Counted from the stretch's first letter, positions 35,018 to 43,912 are shown. The stretch: 64,000 nt of DNA from Nitrospira_D sp019636945 (GCF_047338595.1 NZ_JBLFBO010000013.1:1-64000), one strand, 5' to 3'. Translations and numbers: made by a program. Notes: generated by a model not told the origin, from the letters alone.

Positions 35018-35611
35018 ATGGGTATTGAGCCTCTAGGAGTAATTGAACTTTTATGGAGCATGCTCGAGGCAGTGGCCAAGGGCTTTACGACGCAGAAGAA
35101 GGAAGTTTTCGAGAATCATGTTGAGCCATTGCAAGTAAGAATGTCGGCGATTCATAAAGACTACATTGCTGGGTTTGAGGAAGTTAAACGCATCTTAAAA
35201 ACTCATGAAAAACCAACTCCTGAGTTACTGGAATTTCTTTATGAACGTCGCAGAGAGAATGAGCATGAACGGCAGCTGTCAAATGATTTGGCGAATAATC
35301 TCGCAAAGCTGAAAAAGGTAGGGATAAGAAACGATGATATGGAGGCAATTAAAGCATATGCCACAGCAATCGCAGAGTACTTTTCTGCGTCTGGAAGGAT
35401 TGGTGGCTTTTCATGGTACACAGATTTTATTGATATTGTTCAACGTAATACTCGTGCAGGATTTCACGATGTATGGTTTACAACTGCAATTTCTGGGAAC
35501 CTGGATGGGGAGTTGATGGGATCGGCCAACCAAATTCTTAATCAGGGCCTTCCCAATGCTTTTAAGAAAATTAGCTCATCGTATGCATATCTACGGACGC
35601 GTTTATTCTGA
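35018..35611 (+). CDS. Unrecognised 197-residue soluble protein
   Basis: Not recognised. It is mostly helical and charged: VAKGFTTQKKEVFENHVEPL, then EVKRILKTHEKPTPELLEFL and YERRRENEHERQLSNDLANN suggest a coiled-coil N-terminal half; the second half (IGGFSWYTDFIDIVQRNTRA, TTAISGNLDGELMGSANQIL) is more globular. No signal peptide or membrane helix. Base composition is AT-richer than the housekeeping genes upstream, as for the 40218-41591 gene, which hints at acquisition. No clear ribosome site before ATG 35018. It stands alone, with the MazF remnant upstream and the candidate toxin locus 500 bp downstream. Confidence 0.65.
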   Translation: MGIEPLGVIELLWSMLEAVAKGFTTQKKEVFENHVEPLQVRMSAIHKDYIAGFEEVKRILKTHEKPTPELLEFLYERRRENEHERQLSNDLANNLAKLKKVGIRNDDMEAIKAYATAIAEYFSASGRIGGFSWYTDFIDIVQRNTRAGFHDVWFTTAISGNLDGELMGSANQILNQGLPNAFKKISSSYAYLRTRLF

Positions 35612-36108
35612 TCGGATGCACCCAGCAAGGCGTGCATGCGACCTGGGACCTGGGACCTGGGACCTGGGACACTCACCACCCTGCGTAGCCTTCTTGGTGG
35701 CTTCAAATTGGTTCCGGCAAATGCCGACAGTTCACACGGCCACCTACGCAAATGCCCGTCAAGAGCGAGCACTCCCGCTCGCAATCCGGCCCGCTGAATG
35801 TCTCAGGGATCAGAAGTCAGTCGCCAATTCGACGTTGATTTCTGAGGGACCGGAGGTGCTGAGCGCTTAAAATTCAATAGTTAGGTAACAATCGGCAATC
35901 GGAGGCGAGTAACAAAGACATGTGCCCTCAGGTAGCACCTCCAACTGACCCACTGTTTCCTTTTTGTTCGTGTGCTGAATGTTTGCTGCGTCTGCATATA
36001 GTTGACCGAGGCTGATGCCATGACTTGGCGAGCGAGACGACCATCGTCGTCAACACACGTATCGCAATATCAGTCCATACAACGAAACTCTAGGAGCGAG
36101 GCCAATCT
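35612..36108. other. Intergenic stretch before the candidate toxin locus
   Basis: No gene. Contains four tandem heptamers (35641-35670). The promoter for the 36109-41591 set should be here, but none was recognised. Confidence 0.4.
35641..35670 (+). repeat. Tandem heptamer (ACCTGGG)x4
   Basis: Four perfect copies of ACCTGGG in a row, followed by AC. A short VNTR in intergenic DNA; copy number may vary between strains. Confidence 0.85.
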
Positions 36109-36360
36109 ATGTACCAAACGTCCATTTACCCGCTGAGAACCTGTGTCGGGCGTGCCATTCCTGTCGGCAAACCAGGCAACATCCGGCTGATTGGCCAATC
36201 TCCCCAATCCGGAAGAGAGGAAATAAAGTACGATTTTGCGGTCAAGTCGCGAATTGCAGAGACTGAAAGCCATCCTGGAGACGGCACTCCTGCACATCCC
36301 GGTTACCGGGACTACCTCCCGGTTTATGAAGCGGGGGGGGGTGACATTTTCGGCCGGTGA
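36109..36360 (+). CDS. Probable true N-terminus of the following large gene, out of frame at a poly-G tract
   Basis: ATG 36109 has TAGGAG about 14 bases upstream and opens MYQTSIYPLRTCVGRAIPVG; its text through EEIKYDFAVKSRIAETE and GYRDYLPVYEAGGG looks like natural protein, whereas the first 30 residues of the overlapping frame (RSSRELQRLKAILETALL) do not. At the G9 tract (36333-36341) this frame ends within seven codons. Removing one G would join it to VTFSAGDGMDRLPVPAP and the 39208 end. So either a sequencing or mutational frameshift, or a phase-variable switch, separates the two parts. Confidence 0.6.
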   Translation: MYQTSIYPLRTCVGRAIPVGKPGNIRLIGQSPQSGREEIKYDFAVKSRIAETESHPGDGTPAHPGYRDYLPVYEAGGGDIFGR

Positions 36361-39208
36361 TGGAATGGACAGGCTGCCCGTTCCGGCGCCGCCGTTTGGT
36401 CTCCTGCCTGCCTTTATGCCGCCCGCCGCGCTGCCTTTTTTGCCGGAAGATCCAGTGCTCTCTTTTTTCGCGTATACCAATAAGAGTGCCGACTTAGCCA
36501 ATGATATTTCCCGCCGACTTTCGTCATCCTTCCGGATTGATTTAGGAAAAGAGCATGTAGTGGGTGGTATCTGCTTTGGCGGTTACCCATATCTACCGTA
36601 CTCAAACAGATACTTGCAGAAAACAGGAATGAACTCCGCCAATTTCGGGTTACCGCGTGAGGTACGACTGCTCTGTCTGGGAGAGACCGGGGACAGGAAA
36701 TCCAACGGTGCGGCCTTCGAATTCCTCGATTCCGAGTACTCAACCACGAAACAGGACGTCGTTTCCCATTCAGGGTTCCATTTCCTCGCAACCGACCCGG
36801 TCAAGACTCGCCTCATTGAAGTGCGATTTTCGGATTACCCGTTGATCCTGCGCCACGTCGATATGACCGAACACAGTCCAGACTTGTTTTACGGATTTAT
36901 CATTCCCTACTTTTATGTCTATGAATACGAAGAGCGCACGCGATTCAGACCGCAGGTTTCAGGCGGGCTTCTAGGCGTAAAGAGGCCTCTCCACCCTCGT
37001 ATATTGTCGCCTGGAGGGTTGTCGACAGTTGAACGTGGTGATTTTCAGCCTCCGACAACAGGTGCTGACGCGTCGGATATGCCTCCGGGCGATCTGCTTA
37101 GACAATTTTCTTCTTTGCTGAATTCCGATCACTGCTATTCACCTGGCAATACCGATACGGAAGGCTGGTATTACGACTACACAGCCGCCAGCGTCTTCGG
37201 CCAGCAGCGACAGTATAAGGAGAGACTGCACGCGAAAGAATGTTTTATCTCCACGCCAATTAAGCAGGACGACAAGCTGATCCTCTACATCGAGCAGGGT
37301 GAGGACCATGCACGTTGCATTGCTGGCCTGACCATGTTGATGCCGTTCATTCCAGAAGCAGAGTTTTCTCAGGATGTAATGGAAGGTGTCGTCGACACAT
37401 TCCACGAACTGTTCGGCAATGATGATCCGAATGACCAAGTTTCGGCACGCGAGGAACTCGAGGCCTTCTTGCGCGGATTTCTTCGTATCCCGCCCGACAT
37501 AAATTTCTGCGAGAAGATCGGCGTCCGTGTGTTCGAGATTGACCCGCCCGAGGGGGTGTCGCCTGTGAGCGTAAACCCGGATGAGAAATACGCGACGCTC
37601 CTTGCCGAGCAGGAGATTGATACCAGTTCTGAAATTCTACACGCAACCTTTCTCAACGGCATAAAGTTTACCCGGCCGTCGAACGCCAAGTATTTCGCGA
37701 TTGAGCTGACGAACCGCGACAACGAATCGTCGCAATTCGTGATCAAGGCGCTCCGGCTGATGCAGTCGGCACACGTCTCGATCCACCCGCGCGCGGCTCG
37801 CACGCAGCAGGTGAAGACACTCAACTTCCGCGTCATCGGCGCCGACCTTGCCGGGGACTACGCCAAACTTGGCGAGGAAGGATTCAACTTTAGCATCGAA
37901 CGTCTTATCGCCGGAGAAAGGAAATCGGTGTTATTTAAGGCCAACAGCCTGCTCGATCTGCTTCATACCGGCGCGGCAAAGATCTTTAGCAATGTGAGGC
38001 GGCGAGCAGTGGAGTTTGAGAAGTCAGAAATATACCCCGCTTTTGAAGATGATGCCGTCAAGTATTTTGTCCCTGGAGAATTTACTTTGGATGGAGGGTA
38101 TAGGTTTACGCCGAATTATGAACGCCGGAAATCAGAATCACGGGTGGACGGATGGCGGCGAAGTGAAACAGGTGACGGGATCGACCAAGAGGTAGCAGAT
38201 AAGTACGACTGGACAGACAAAAAGAACGCACCAGGTACGTTTGAAAATTATTCGAGTCAGCAAATAAGGACACATTCTAACATCCTTTTCCCTGACGCTT
38301 CGCTCCCTGAGTGGGGATCGGCTGCCCTTTTCGCAAATGGTTTGACCGTGGTTTATAACGGTGGCCAGTTATTGGATGCTGCATTAACCGGCAACAGTAG
38401 TGACCTGCTTTTGCGCACTTATCGAGCAGATGACAACAACGGGGTTCATCAGCTCGTAAGAAACTTCTCACGGTATTGGCGTGGCATAGACACTGATCGG
38501 CTGAAGGTTACAGGCACACTGGGGATAACTCAATCACCCTGTGGACTCACGGTAACCTCCGCAGAGATGCTACAGGACCTTTTGGATATCTTCAAAGACT
38601 TTAACGACCCCACTAAATTTGGTGACCTACTAATCGCAGTTTTTGGCCTATCGGCTGTTTTCATGCCAAACTCGCCGGCACAGTTGGGGGTACTGCTACC
38701 GACTCTAAACGGACTCAATCTTGGCCTTAGTCTAACGGCTGCGGGGTTTGGCCTTTCTGCCAATCCGGCACCAGGCACATTTCTGCCTTCGGTATCGCAA
38801 AATGCAGCGTCCGGCACCCAAGGCACGATTGCAAGACAGGCGATGCACACCGGGTACTCAAAATCGCAGTTCCTCAACGCAGGCTATGATGAGGCCGAAA
38901 CCGAAACTACGATAACCGCAGGCGAGACGAAGCGCATCATCACCCGCCGAGAAGTTCCGGCAAGAGGAGACAACCGCTACGATACGCAGCGCGTCCGTGG
39001 TGCGGAGGTGATGTGGCAGGGCGAGATCGTGGATATCATTACCGGTGCGATCACGCTCAATTTCACGCTACCAGCGACTGCGACCAAGATGCATGTTCGT
39101 ACGGTAGACGATTCACTCCGCGTGCGGTTTGGCAGCGGAGTCGGCAAATCGGTTTCAGTTGATTTCTGGTTTGACATTACCGAAGAGGTGGTCAGAGATG
39201 ATTATTGA
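36236..39208 (+). CDS. Large unrecognised protein, first gene of the candidate toxin/delivery locus
   Basis: Up to 990 residues in this frame, but the real protein probably starts at 36109 and crosses the G9 tract. No family recognised. Visible: a Pro-rich beginning (PVPAPPFGLLPAFMPPAALP), mixed beta-rich regions (KYFAIELTNRDNESSQFVIK; ARTQQVKTLNFRVIGADLAG), a hydrophobic stretch near residues 800-850 (LIAVFGLSAVFMPNSPAQLG; LNGLNLGLSLTAAGFGLSAN) that might insert in a membrane, and a C-terminal beta-rich part (RGAEVMWQGEIVDIITGAIT). No signal peptide. Its stop overlaps the next start (ATGATTATTGA). Size, lack of cytoplasmic enzyme motifs and position before a toxin-like gene suggest a structural or carrier role; that is inference. 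Confidence 0.7.
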   Translation: MRSSRELQRLKAILETALLHIPVTGTTSRFMKRGGVTFSAGDGMDRLPVPAPPFGLLPAFMPPAALPFLPEDPVLSFFAYTNKSADLANDISRRLSSSFRIDLGKEHVVGGICFGGYPYLPYSNRYLQKTGMNSANFGLPREVRLLCLGETGDRKSNGAAFEFLDSEYSTTKQDVVSHSGFHFLATDPVKTRLIEVRFSDYPLILRHVDMTEHSPDLFYGFIIPYFYVYEYEERTRFRPQVSGGLLGVKRPLHPRILSPGGLSTVERGDFQPPTTGADASDMPPGDLLRQFSSLLNSDHCYSPGNTDTEGWYYDYTAASVFGQQRQYKERLHAKECFISTPIKQDDKLILYIEQGEDHARCIAGLTMLMPFIPEAEFSQDVMEGVVDTFHELFGNDDPNDQVSAREELEAFLRGFLRIPPDINFCEKIGVRVFEIDPPEGVSPVSVNPDEKYATLLAEQEIDTSSEILHATFLNGIKFTRPSNAKYFAIELTNRDNESSQFVIKALRLMQSAHVSIHPRAARTQQVKTLNFRVIGADLAGDYAKLGEEGFNFSIERLIAGERKSVLFKANSLLDLLHTGAAKIFSNVRRRAVEFEKSEIYPAFEDDAVKYFVPGEFTLDGGYRFTPNYERRKSESRVDGWRRSETGDGIDQEVADKYDWTDKKNAPGTFENYSSQQIRTHSNILFPDASLPEWGSAALFANGLTVVYNGGQLLDAALTGNSSDLLLRTYRADDNNGVHQLVRNFSRYWRGIDTDRLKVTGTLGITQSPCGLTVTSAEMLQDLLDIFKDFNDPTKFGDLLIAVFGLSAVFMPNSPAQLGVLLPTLNGLNLGLSLTAAGFGLSANPAPGTFLPSVSQNAASGTQGTIARQAMHTGYSKSQFLNAGYDEAETETTITAGETKRIITRREVPARGDNRYDTQRVRGAEVMWQGEIVDIITGAITLNFTLPATATKMHVRTVDDSLRVRFGSGVGKSVSVDFWFDITEEVVRDDY
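36333..36341 (+). repeat. Poly-G tract (G9) in the overlap of two reading frames
   Basis: Nine G bases exactly where the 36109 frame must shift by one base to continue into the 36236-39208 frame. Changing to eight G would fuse them. Confidence 0.85.
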
Positions 39209-40199
39209 TCGGATCCAATTGGCTGGTAATGATGCGTATTTTCGTACGGATAACGGGATCAACCTCGCTGGACTAACGGCGCGCACGGGGTCACTCCGCA
39301 AGGGAAAGCAGCTTGAGATTTTGGGTATTGAACTCCTGATCGAATCGGACGGCGACCTGACCGGCCTCTTTAACCGGCAAAACGCCTCGCTGATCGAGGT
39401 GCGCGTGATGAAGGAGATGTTTCCGGCGCTGTTTAACGATCCGTTCCGCCACCGCGTTCACACCATCGCGGGATTCAACGATTTTGAGCGCGGCACGGCG
39501 AAGAACTGCAAGGCCATGGACGTGGACGGCATTCCGACCATTGTTTCCACCGGTACGGAGACCTGTGTCTGGACGTCGCCGCGTTTTCGCATGCCGGAGG
39601 ACATACACATCGAGCATGCTTCGTGGGAACTCGCCGCCTCACGCAAGACGCCAAGAGATAATTTCACCTATACGATTACGCTGAACACTTTTGATGGAGA
39701 CGGGAATCCGCGTGATTCGGTGGAACTTGCTCCTGGGCTCGATCCGACCCAGCCTCGAAAACGTGAAGAACTGGGCCTATCCAACGTGGCGTCGTATGAG
39801 CTGCAATTCAAAGCGGATGTCCGCAAAGACGCGGCGATGTACGAAAAGCACACAGTTATGGTGGGCGCCTCCATCGGCACGCCGCTGCTCAGGGCCATTA
39901 ACCTGCTGGAGCCGGTGGCAAAGGGAAATTCGGTCTATGAGATATATTCGCTCAGTGAGCTTCTGAGTCAATGCTCGGATCACCAGCTCATTGAGATGGA
40001 CGGTTGGCCGATAATCCAGGGTCGGCAGCTCAGGAAAATAAACGCCACGCTCAATCTGTCAGCGACGTTGGTGCAAAGCGACCAGGAAGACACCCCGAAC
40101 GGTCGATATGAATCTATCGAGATCGCCGTGGCCGCAAACGCATTCACGCATGTCGAGACCCGCCTGGTGGGCGAGGTGTTGATGAGAGTCAAGGACTAA
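39198..40199 (+). CDS. Unrecognised 333-residue protein, second gene of the candidate locus
   Basis: From ATG 39198, overlapping the preceding stop by 11 bases, with GAGGTGG upstream. Not recognised. It is beta-rich with many short alternating strands: RIQLAGNDAYFRTDNGINLA, IELLIESDGDLTGLFNRQNA, TSPRFRMPEDIHIEHASWEL, DNFTYTITLNTFDGDGNP. No signal peptide, membrane helix or catalytic motif. The pattern would suit a jelly-roll or tail-spike-like domain, but this is only a feel for strand spacing. Tight overlap with the large gene before it and 18 bases to the toxin-like gene after it argue that the three work together. Confidence 0.7.
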   Translation: MIIDRIQLAGNDAYFRTDNGINLAGLTARTGSLRKGKQLEILGIELLIESDGDLTGLFNRQNASLIEVRVMKEMFPALFNDPFRHRVHTIAGFNDFERGTAKNCKAMDVDGIPTIVSTGTETCVWTSPRFRMPEDIHIEHASWELAASRKTPRDNFTYTITLNTFDGDGNPRDSVELAPGLDPTQPRKREELGLSNVASYELQFKADVRKDAAMYEKHTVMVGASIGTPLLRAINLLEPVAKGNSVYEIYSLSELLSQCSDHQLIEMDGWPIIQGRQLRKINATLNLSATLVQSDQEDTPNGRYESIEIAVAANAFTHVETRLVGEVLMRVKD

Positions 40200-40217
40200 G
40201 GAACCACCTGTAGACCC

Positions 40218-41591
40218 ATGAAAGACCACGCCGATTCCTCCGGTACTTTCCACTCCGGCGCAAATACATTCGAGGTGGACATTATCACCAAACCCTGGCG
40301 CGAGGGGTTTATCACAGATATCTATATACAACAGTTTAGCGATGGGAAAGAAGTTTCGCGCAAGCATGAGAGTATTGAAACCGAAAATGCAACAGGTGCG
40401 CACAATCTGCATAAGCAGGCTGAATTACGTGCGGCTAGCCTGGGTGAGGGATATCTTACGAGACTGGATCATTTTGCAGCGGAAATTACTATTGAACAGC
40501 CCCTTGAAATACACGTTAAAAAGAATTCCCCCCAGGAGCCTCGCCAGCAGGACAGAACAAAAACTGAAAACCCTAACAATAACCGCACTGAAAATATTCA
40601 GCCAAACACCATCGAGAAATCTGAGCAACCACCTCCCCAACCTGAACAAAGGTCAAACACCACTGATGGAAATAATAACCGCCCAGAAAATCAATCTGAA
40701 GCTCCTGATGATTTTCAGTTGAGCTTGGGTGATGTTGCTTTGGGGGCTGGGAAAGCACTTTTGTTTACAGGCATAGGCATCGGTGTCGGTGTAGCGGCTG
40801 GACCAATAGTGGGCGCCGGTATTGGGGCAGGCTTCTTAATTCATAGCTTTATGAATCGTTCTGGCGAAGCATTTGAACAAGGTGCCGGAGATGGAGCAGC
40901 TGCGCGAGCATTGGCTGCTGGGATAGGCGACATACTTCCGATAAACCCATTCGATATAGGGGAAGTGATCATTGGCAAAGACGTTGTTACCCGCCGTCAG
41001 CTTACCAATTCAGAGAGAAATGAACGGTTAGGATCTAGTATTGGGGGCGCATTGCCTGGAATAGCCCTCGGGGGAATGAAACGGGCAAAGGATCGTGCGA
41101 AAGAAGGCAGCATTAAACGCATGGTTTTAGACCCCGAGACTGAAAATATCTTATTGAAATCTACCGATATATATGTTCGAGAAATGAAAAAAGTTGCCTC
41201 AAGAAAGGACCTCTCAAACGCAGGTGCGGAGGCTAGTGATGCTGCAGGTGAGGCAATTGCCCGCGAATTCAAAGGGAAGAAAGTGCTTGTCAACGCATAT
41301 ACTGGTATCACAAAAGAACATAGTGGTACATCACAGGAGATCGATGTTTTAATACTTGGTAAAGGTGGGAAAATGGAGCTATTGCTTGAGTTCAAGCGAA
41401 CAGCTTTTCTTAGAAAAGACGGCGTTATGGTAACAAAAGGTAGGGAGGCAGGCATCGACACAATAAATCCTCAAACCCAAGGTCATGAGATATTCTCAAA
41501 AAATCATGATGTTCCACTTTTCATAGTTAATAGCCGTGGAGAGATATATGGCTACGACCTAGGATCAGAAACGTGGTCGCGAGTATTCTAA
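40218..41591 (+). CDS. Polymorphic-toxin-like protein with C-terminal PD-(D/E)XK-like nuclease region
   Basis: 457 residues. Order: N-terminal domain (1-100; FEVDIITKPWREGFITDIYI), a Pro/Asn/Gln-rich linker (105-160; PPPQPEQRSNTTDGNNNRPE), a glycine-rich hydrophobic segment (165-215; LLFTGIGIGVGVAAGPIVGA), a connecting region, then a C-terminal module (about 330-457). The last module has EAIAREF, SGTSQEIDVLILGKGG, MELLLEFKRTAF and VPLFIVNSRGEIYGYDL: an Asp followed 14 residues later by Glu-x-Lys, as in PD-(D/E)XK nucleases. Linker plus glycine-rich segment plus variable nuclease end is the layout of delivered polymorphic toxins. No immunity gene was recognised downstream. Codon use is AT-rich compared with guaA or aspS. 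Confidence 0.68.
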   Translation: MKDHADSSGTFHSGANTFEVDIITKPWREGFITDIYIQQFSDGKEVSRKHESIETENATGAHNLHKQAELRAASLGEGYLTRLDHFAAEITIEQPLEIHVKKNSPQEPRQQDRTKTENPNNNRTENIQPNTIEKSEQPPPQPEQRSNTTDGNNNRPENQSEAPDDFQLSLGDVALGAGKALLFTGIGIGVGVAAGPIVGAGIGAGFLIHSFMNRSGEAFEQGAGDGAAARALAAGIGDILPINPFDIGEVIIGKDVVTRRQLTNSERNERLGSSIGGALPGIALGGMKRAKDRAKEGSIKRMVLDPETENILLKSTDIYVREMKKVASRKDLSNAGAEASDAAGEAIAREFKGKKVLVNAYTGITKEHSGTSQEIDVLILGKGGKMELLLEFKRTAFLRKDGVMVTKGREAGIDTINPQTQGHEIFSKNHDVPLFIVNSRGEIYGYDLGSETWSRVF

Positions 41592-42132
41592 CGGTGTTTT
41601 TGAGACTGTCGATCAGTGTGAATGAAGTTGGGGCTGATTTTGCATTAAAAACCAGGAAAGAGACTGGAAGTTCTTTTCAGCTCTCAAGACTTTGTAAGAT
41701 TCGCCCACACAATTTCAGCATTGTTGAGTTGCGTTCATGGCCATTTGAACTAATTTAGCTGTATAAAGAGCAGACCTGGAGCATGTGCGGTTACTATCTA
41801 GACACCTAACATTCTCACCTTAATACCATTATGGTTTGCAAGAAAGCCCCCTGGATGTCCCGAAAGCCTATTTGGGGTCAAGTCTTGTTTCTTGTATTTT
41901 GGAACATGATTTTATGGTTGGCCTAACCACTGAGTGATAGCGTGGCACAGAATCCTTTCTCGCGTGGGCCTCTCACCGTTTTCATGCCCGATGCGAAAGA
42001 GTAGCAGGGGCAGCATTGTAGCGCACGCCGTTCATAATATGTTCCATCAACATTCCGCTGTATCGGCTAGATTCCTCTCGCTGTGCAAGGGCGTGACTTC
42101 TCACGGCGAAAGGCATAAGCTCTGTCGCTATC
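41592..42132. other. 541-bp stretch after the toxin-like gene
   Basis: An immunity gene would be expected here, but the only frames are below 65 codons and unconvincing (for example 41573-41758, which overlaps the toxin end). AT-rich; nothing assigned. Confidence 0.4.
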
Positions 42133-42678
42133 GTGAGCGATGAACTTGAGATATTGAAATCAGTTGCGGTGCGGCTACAGGCCGCCGGGATCGCCTATAT
42201 GGTCACCGGATCCATGGCAATGAACTTCTATGCCACTCCAAGAATGACGCGCGATATCGATCTGGTTGTTGAGTTATGGGAAGCGGACGTTACACGTGTC
42301 GTTGGTCTCTTTCAGGGGGAGTATTACATTGATCGCGATATGGTGGCGCAGGCCGTTCGAAACAGGTCCATGTTCAACATGATTCACAATGATTTGGTGG
42401 TCAAAGTCGACTGTGTCGTCAGAAAAGAGACTGCGTATCGCCGCGAGGAATTTGCCCGTCGCCGCACGATGACGCTCGACGGCGAATCGGTCTCCGTCGT
42501 CGCTCCTGAGGACCTCATCCTTTCAAAGCTGGAGTGGGCGAAGGACAGCCGCAGCGCCATGCAATTGGACGACGTGCGGAACGTGCTCCGGTCTGTGAAG
42601 ACGCTCGACCAGGGGTATTTGGAACGGTGGGTGGAGCACCTGGGACTGGTTGCGCTGTATCACGAGGTGCAGGCATGA
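42133..42678 (+). CDS. Nucleotidyltransferase-fold protein (AbiEii/DUF-type)
   Basis: 181 residues from GTG 42133. The nucleotidyltransferase motif appears as YMVTGSMAMNFYATPRMTRD, IDLVVEL: GS followed by a DxD-like RDIDLVV, with a third acidic site in LVVKVDCVV. VVAPEDLILSKLEWAKDSRS is a conserved C-terminal helix of the AbiEii/MNT-like group. Members transfer NMP to proteins or tRNA and often serve as toxin or antitoxin halves of two-gene modules. The next gene overlaps it by ATGA, so the pair is co-translated. Specific activity is not deducible. Confidence 0.78.
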   Translation: MSDELEILKSVAVRLQAAGIAYMVTGSMAMNFYATPRMTRDIDLVVELWEADVTRVVGLFQGEYYIDRDMVAQAVRNRSMFNMIHNDLVVKVDCVVRKETAYRREEFARRRTMTLDGESVSVVAPEDLILSKLEWAKDSRSAMQLDDVRNVLRSVKTLDQGYLERWVEHLGLVALYHEVQA

Positions 42679-42932
42679 ATGATACGCCGCCTGAGGTAGA
42701 AGAACGGTATCGGGCGATGCTGATGCAGCGCACGGGAGAAGAGCGGCTGATCATGGGATGTGCCATGCGTGACACAGCGCGTAAGCTCGTAGAAGCATCC
42801 TTGCGGGTGCAGAACCCGTCGGCCACGGAGGCGGAGATTCGCAAAGGCCTGTTCCTGCGCTTCTATGGCCATGAGTTCGACGCCCCAACGTGCGACAAGA
42901 TTCTTGCCTCAATTGAAGAGGCAGCGAAGTGA
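42675..42932 (+). CDS. Small partner of the nucleotidyltransferase-fold gene
   Basis: 85 residues from ATG 42675, sharing ATGA with the preceding stop. PPEVEERYRAMLMQRTGEER, IMGCAMRDTARKLVEASLRV and EIRKGLFLRFYGHEFDAPT are helical and conserved in proteins that accompany such nucleotidyltransferases. No DNA-binding helix-turn-helix is visible. Its role is probably to bind or modulate its neighbour; whether the pair is a toxin-antitoxin module is inferred from architecture only. Confidence 0.72.
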   Translation: MNDTPPEVEERYRAMLMQRTGEERLIMGCAMRDTARKLVEASLRVQNPSATEAEIRKGLFLRFYGHEFDAPTCDKILASIEEAAK

Positions 42933-43036
42933 GGCCCTCCCTAACTGGTTGTCGATTCACAGACAGTCAGATTGCAGGGCCAGACTTTGATATCTAAACA
43001 ATTATCCGGACTTCTGAAGTTGAGCACGGCTCATCT

Positions 43037-43109
43037 CGTCATTCCCGCAGGTTCCAAGCGGGAATCCAGAACCTCCGGCACCTGGATGCCTATTTTCGCG
43101 GGTATGACG
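43037..43109. repeat. Palindromic intergenic repeat (CGTCATTCCCGC...GCGGGTATGACG)
   Basis: Outer arms CGTCATTCCCGC and GCGGGTATGACG are inverted repeats; inner arms GGAATCCAG and CTGGATGCC also pair. A REP/MITE-like hairpin of about 73 bp that could fold in RNA downstream of the nucleotidyltransferase pair. Confidence 0.75.
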
Positions 43110-43189
43110 ATTTGTTCTTGAGGCCGTGTGATCGTCCCGTCATGTCGGGAATTTCGATTGCTCTCTCCTCAAGCAGCAGCCTTGCCCCG

Positions 43190-43864
43190 TCACTGTGCCG
43201 TTGCTTGGAGTTTGGCGAATGCCTCACGTGCTTCATGCACAATCGCCGATGGCGCTTTGTCTGGACTGCCGGCATCGAACGGTGGTTGTGGGTCGTACTC
43301 GATCAAGAGTTGGGTAAGCTGCGCTGCTTCTGCTCCGAATTCTTCTGCCACCAATGTGAGCGCCATATCGATGCCTGAGGAGACGCCCGCGGCGGTGAAG
43401 ACTTTGCCATCGCGAACCACGCGCGCTTTTGTCGGGGTTGCGCCAAATTGCTTCAGCACCTCATGCGCGAGCCAGTGCGTGGTGGCTTTCAACCCTTTGA
43501 GCACACCTGCAGCTGCTAGGCCTAAAGCGCCTGTGCAGACCGATGTGGTCCATTTGGTGGTCTTGTGCACCTGGGCGATCCATTCGATCACTTGTGGGTC
43601 ACCCATGATGGCTTTGGGATAGGCCGTTCCTGGCACGACGAGAATGTCGGGACAGAGCATCTCATCCAGGCTGTAGTCTGCCGTCAATCGAAGCTTTCCA
43701 AAATCCGTCTGCTTTACGCCCTTCTTACTCGCCACAAAGCGCACATCGGTGTTGAGTGTTGGGGCTTGGAGCACTTCATACGGGCCGATGGCATCCAGTG
43801 CCGTCATCCCGTCATACAATAAGATCGCCACTTGTAATTTCGTTGTTTCCTGTACGTCTTGCAT
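43190..43864 (-). CDS. DJ-1/PfpI-family protein, isonitrile-hydratase (InhA)-like
   Basis: About 224 residues from ATG 43864, chosen because GGAGG lies six bases upstream; an ATG 12 bases earlier lacks a site. QVAILLYDGMTALDAIGPYE is the shared start with GlxA regulators, and the nucleophile cysteine sits in TSVCTGALGLAAAGVLKGLK with the THWLAHE histidine block. This group includes Pseudomonas InhA, which hydrates isonitriles to N-formamides, but many members have unknown substrates. No HTH domain is present. A related gene with HTH (44089-45099) lies on the same strand upstream, separated by a MITE-like repeat. Confidence 0.82.
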   Translation of the reverse strand: MQDVQETTKLQVAILLYDGMTALDAIGPYEVLQAPTLNTDVRFVASKKGVKQTDFGKLRLTADYSLDEMLCPDILVVPGTAYPKAIMGDPQVIEWIAQVHKTTKWTTSVCTGALGLAAAGVLKGLKATTHWLAHEVLKQFGATPTKARVVRDGKVFTAAGVSSGIDMALTLVAEEFGAEAAQLTQLLIEYDPQPPFDAGSPDKAPSAIVHEAREAFAKLQATAQ

Positions 43865-43912
43865 GGTTGCCTCCATGGTGATGTATGGTTCTGAGCTAGC
43901 TCACCTAATCCT

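Noticed and set aside
41573..41758. Immunity gene for the toxin-like protein
   Set aside because: The 61-codon frame begins inside the toxin's last codons, lacks a ribosome site and has no known immunity pattern.
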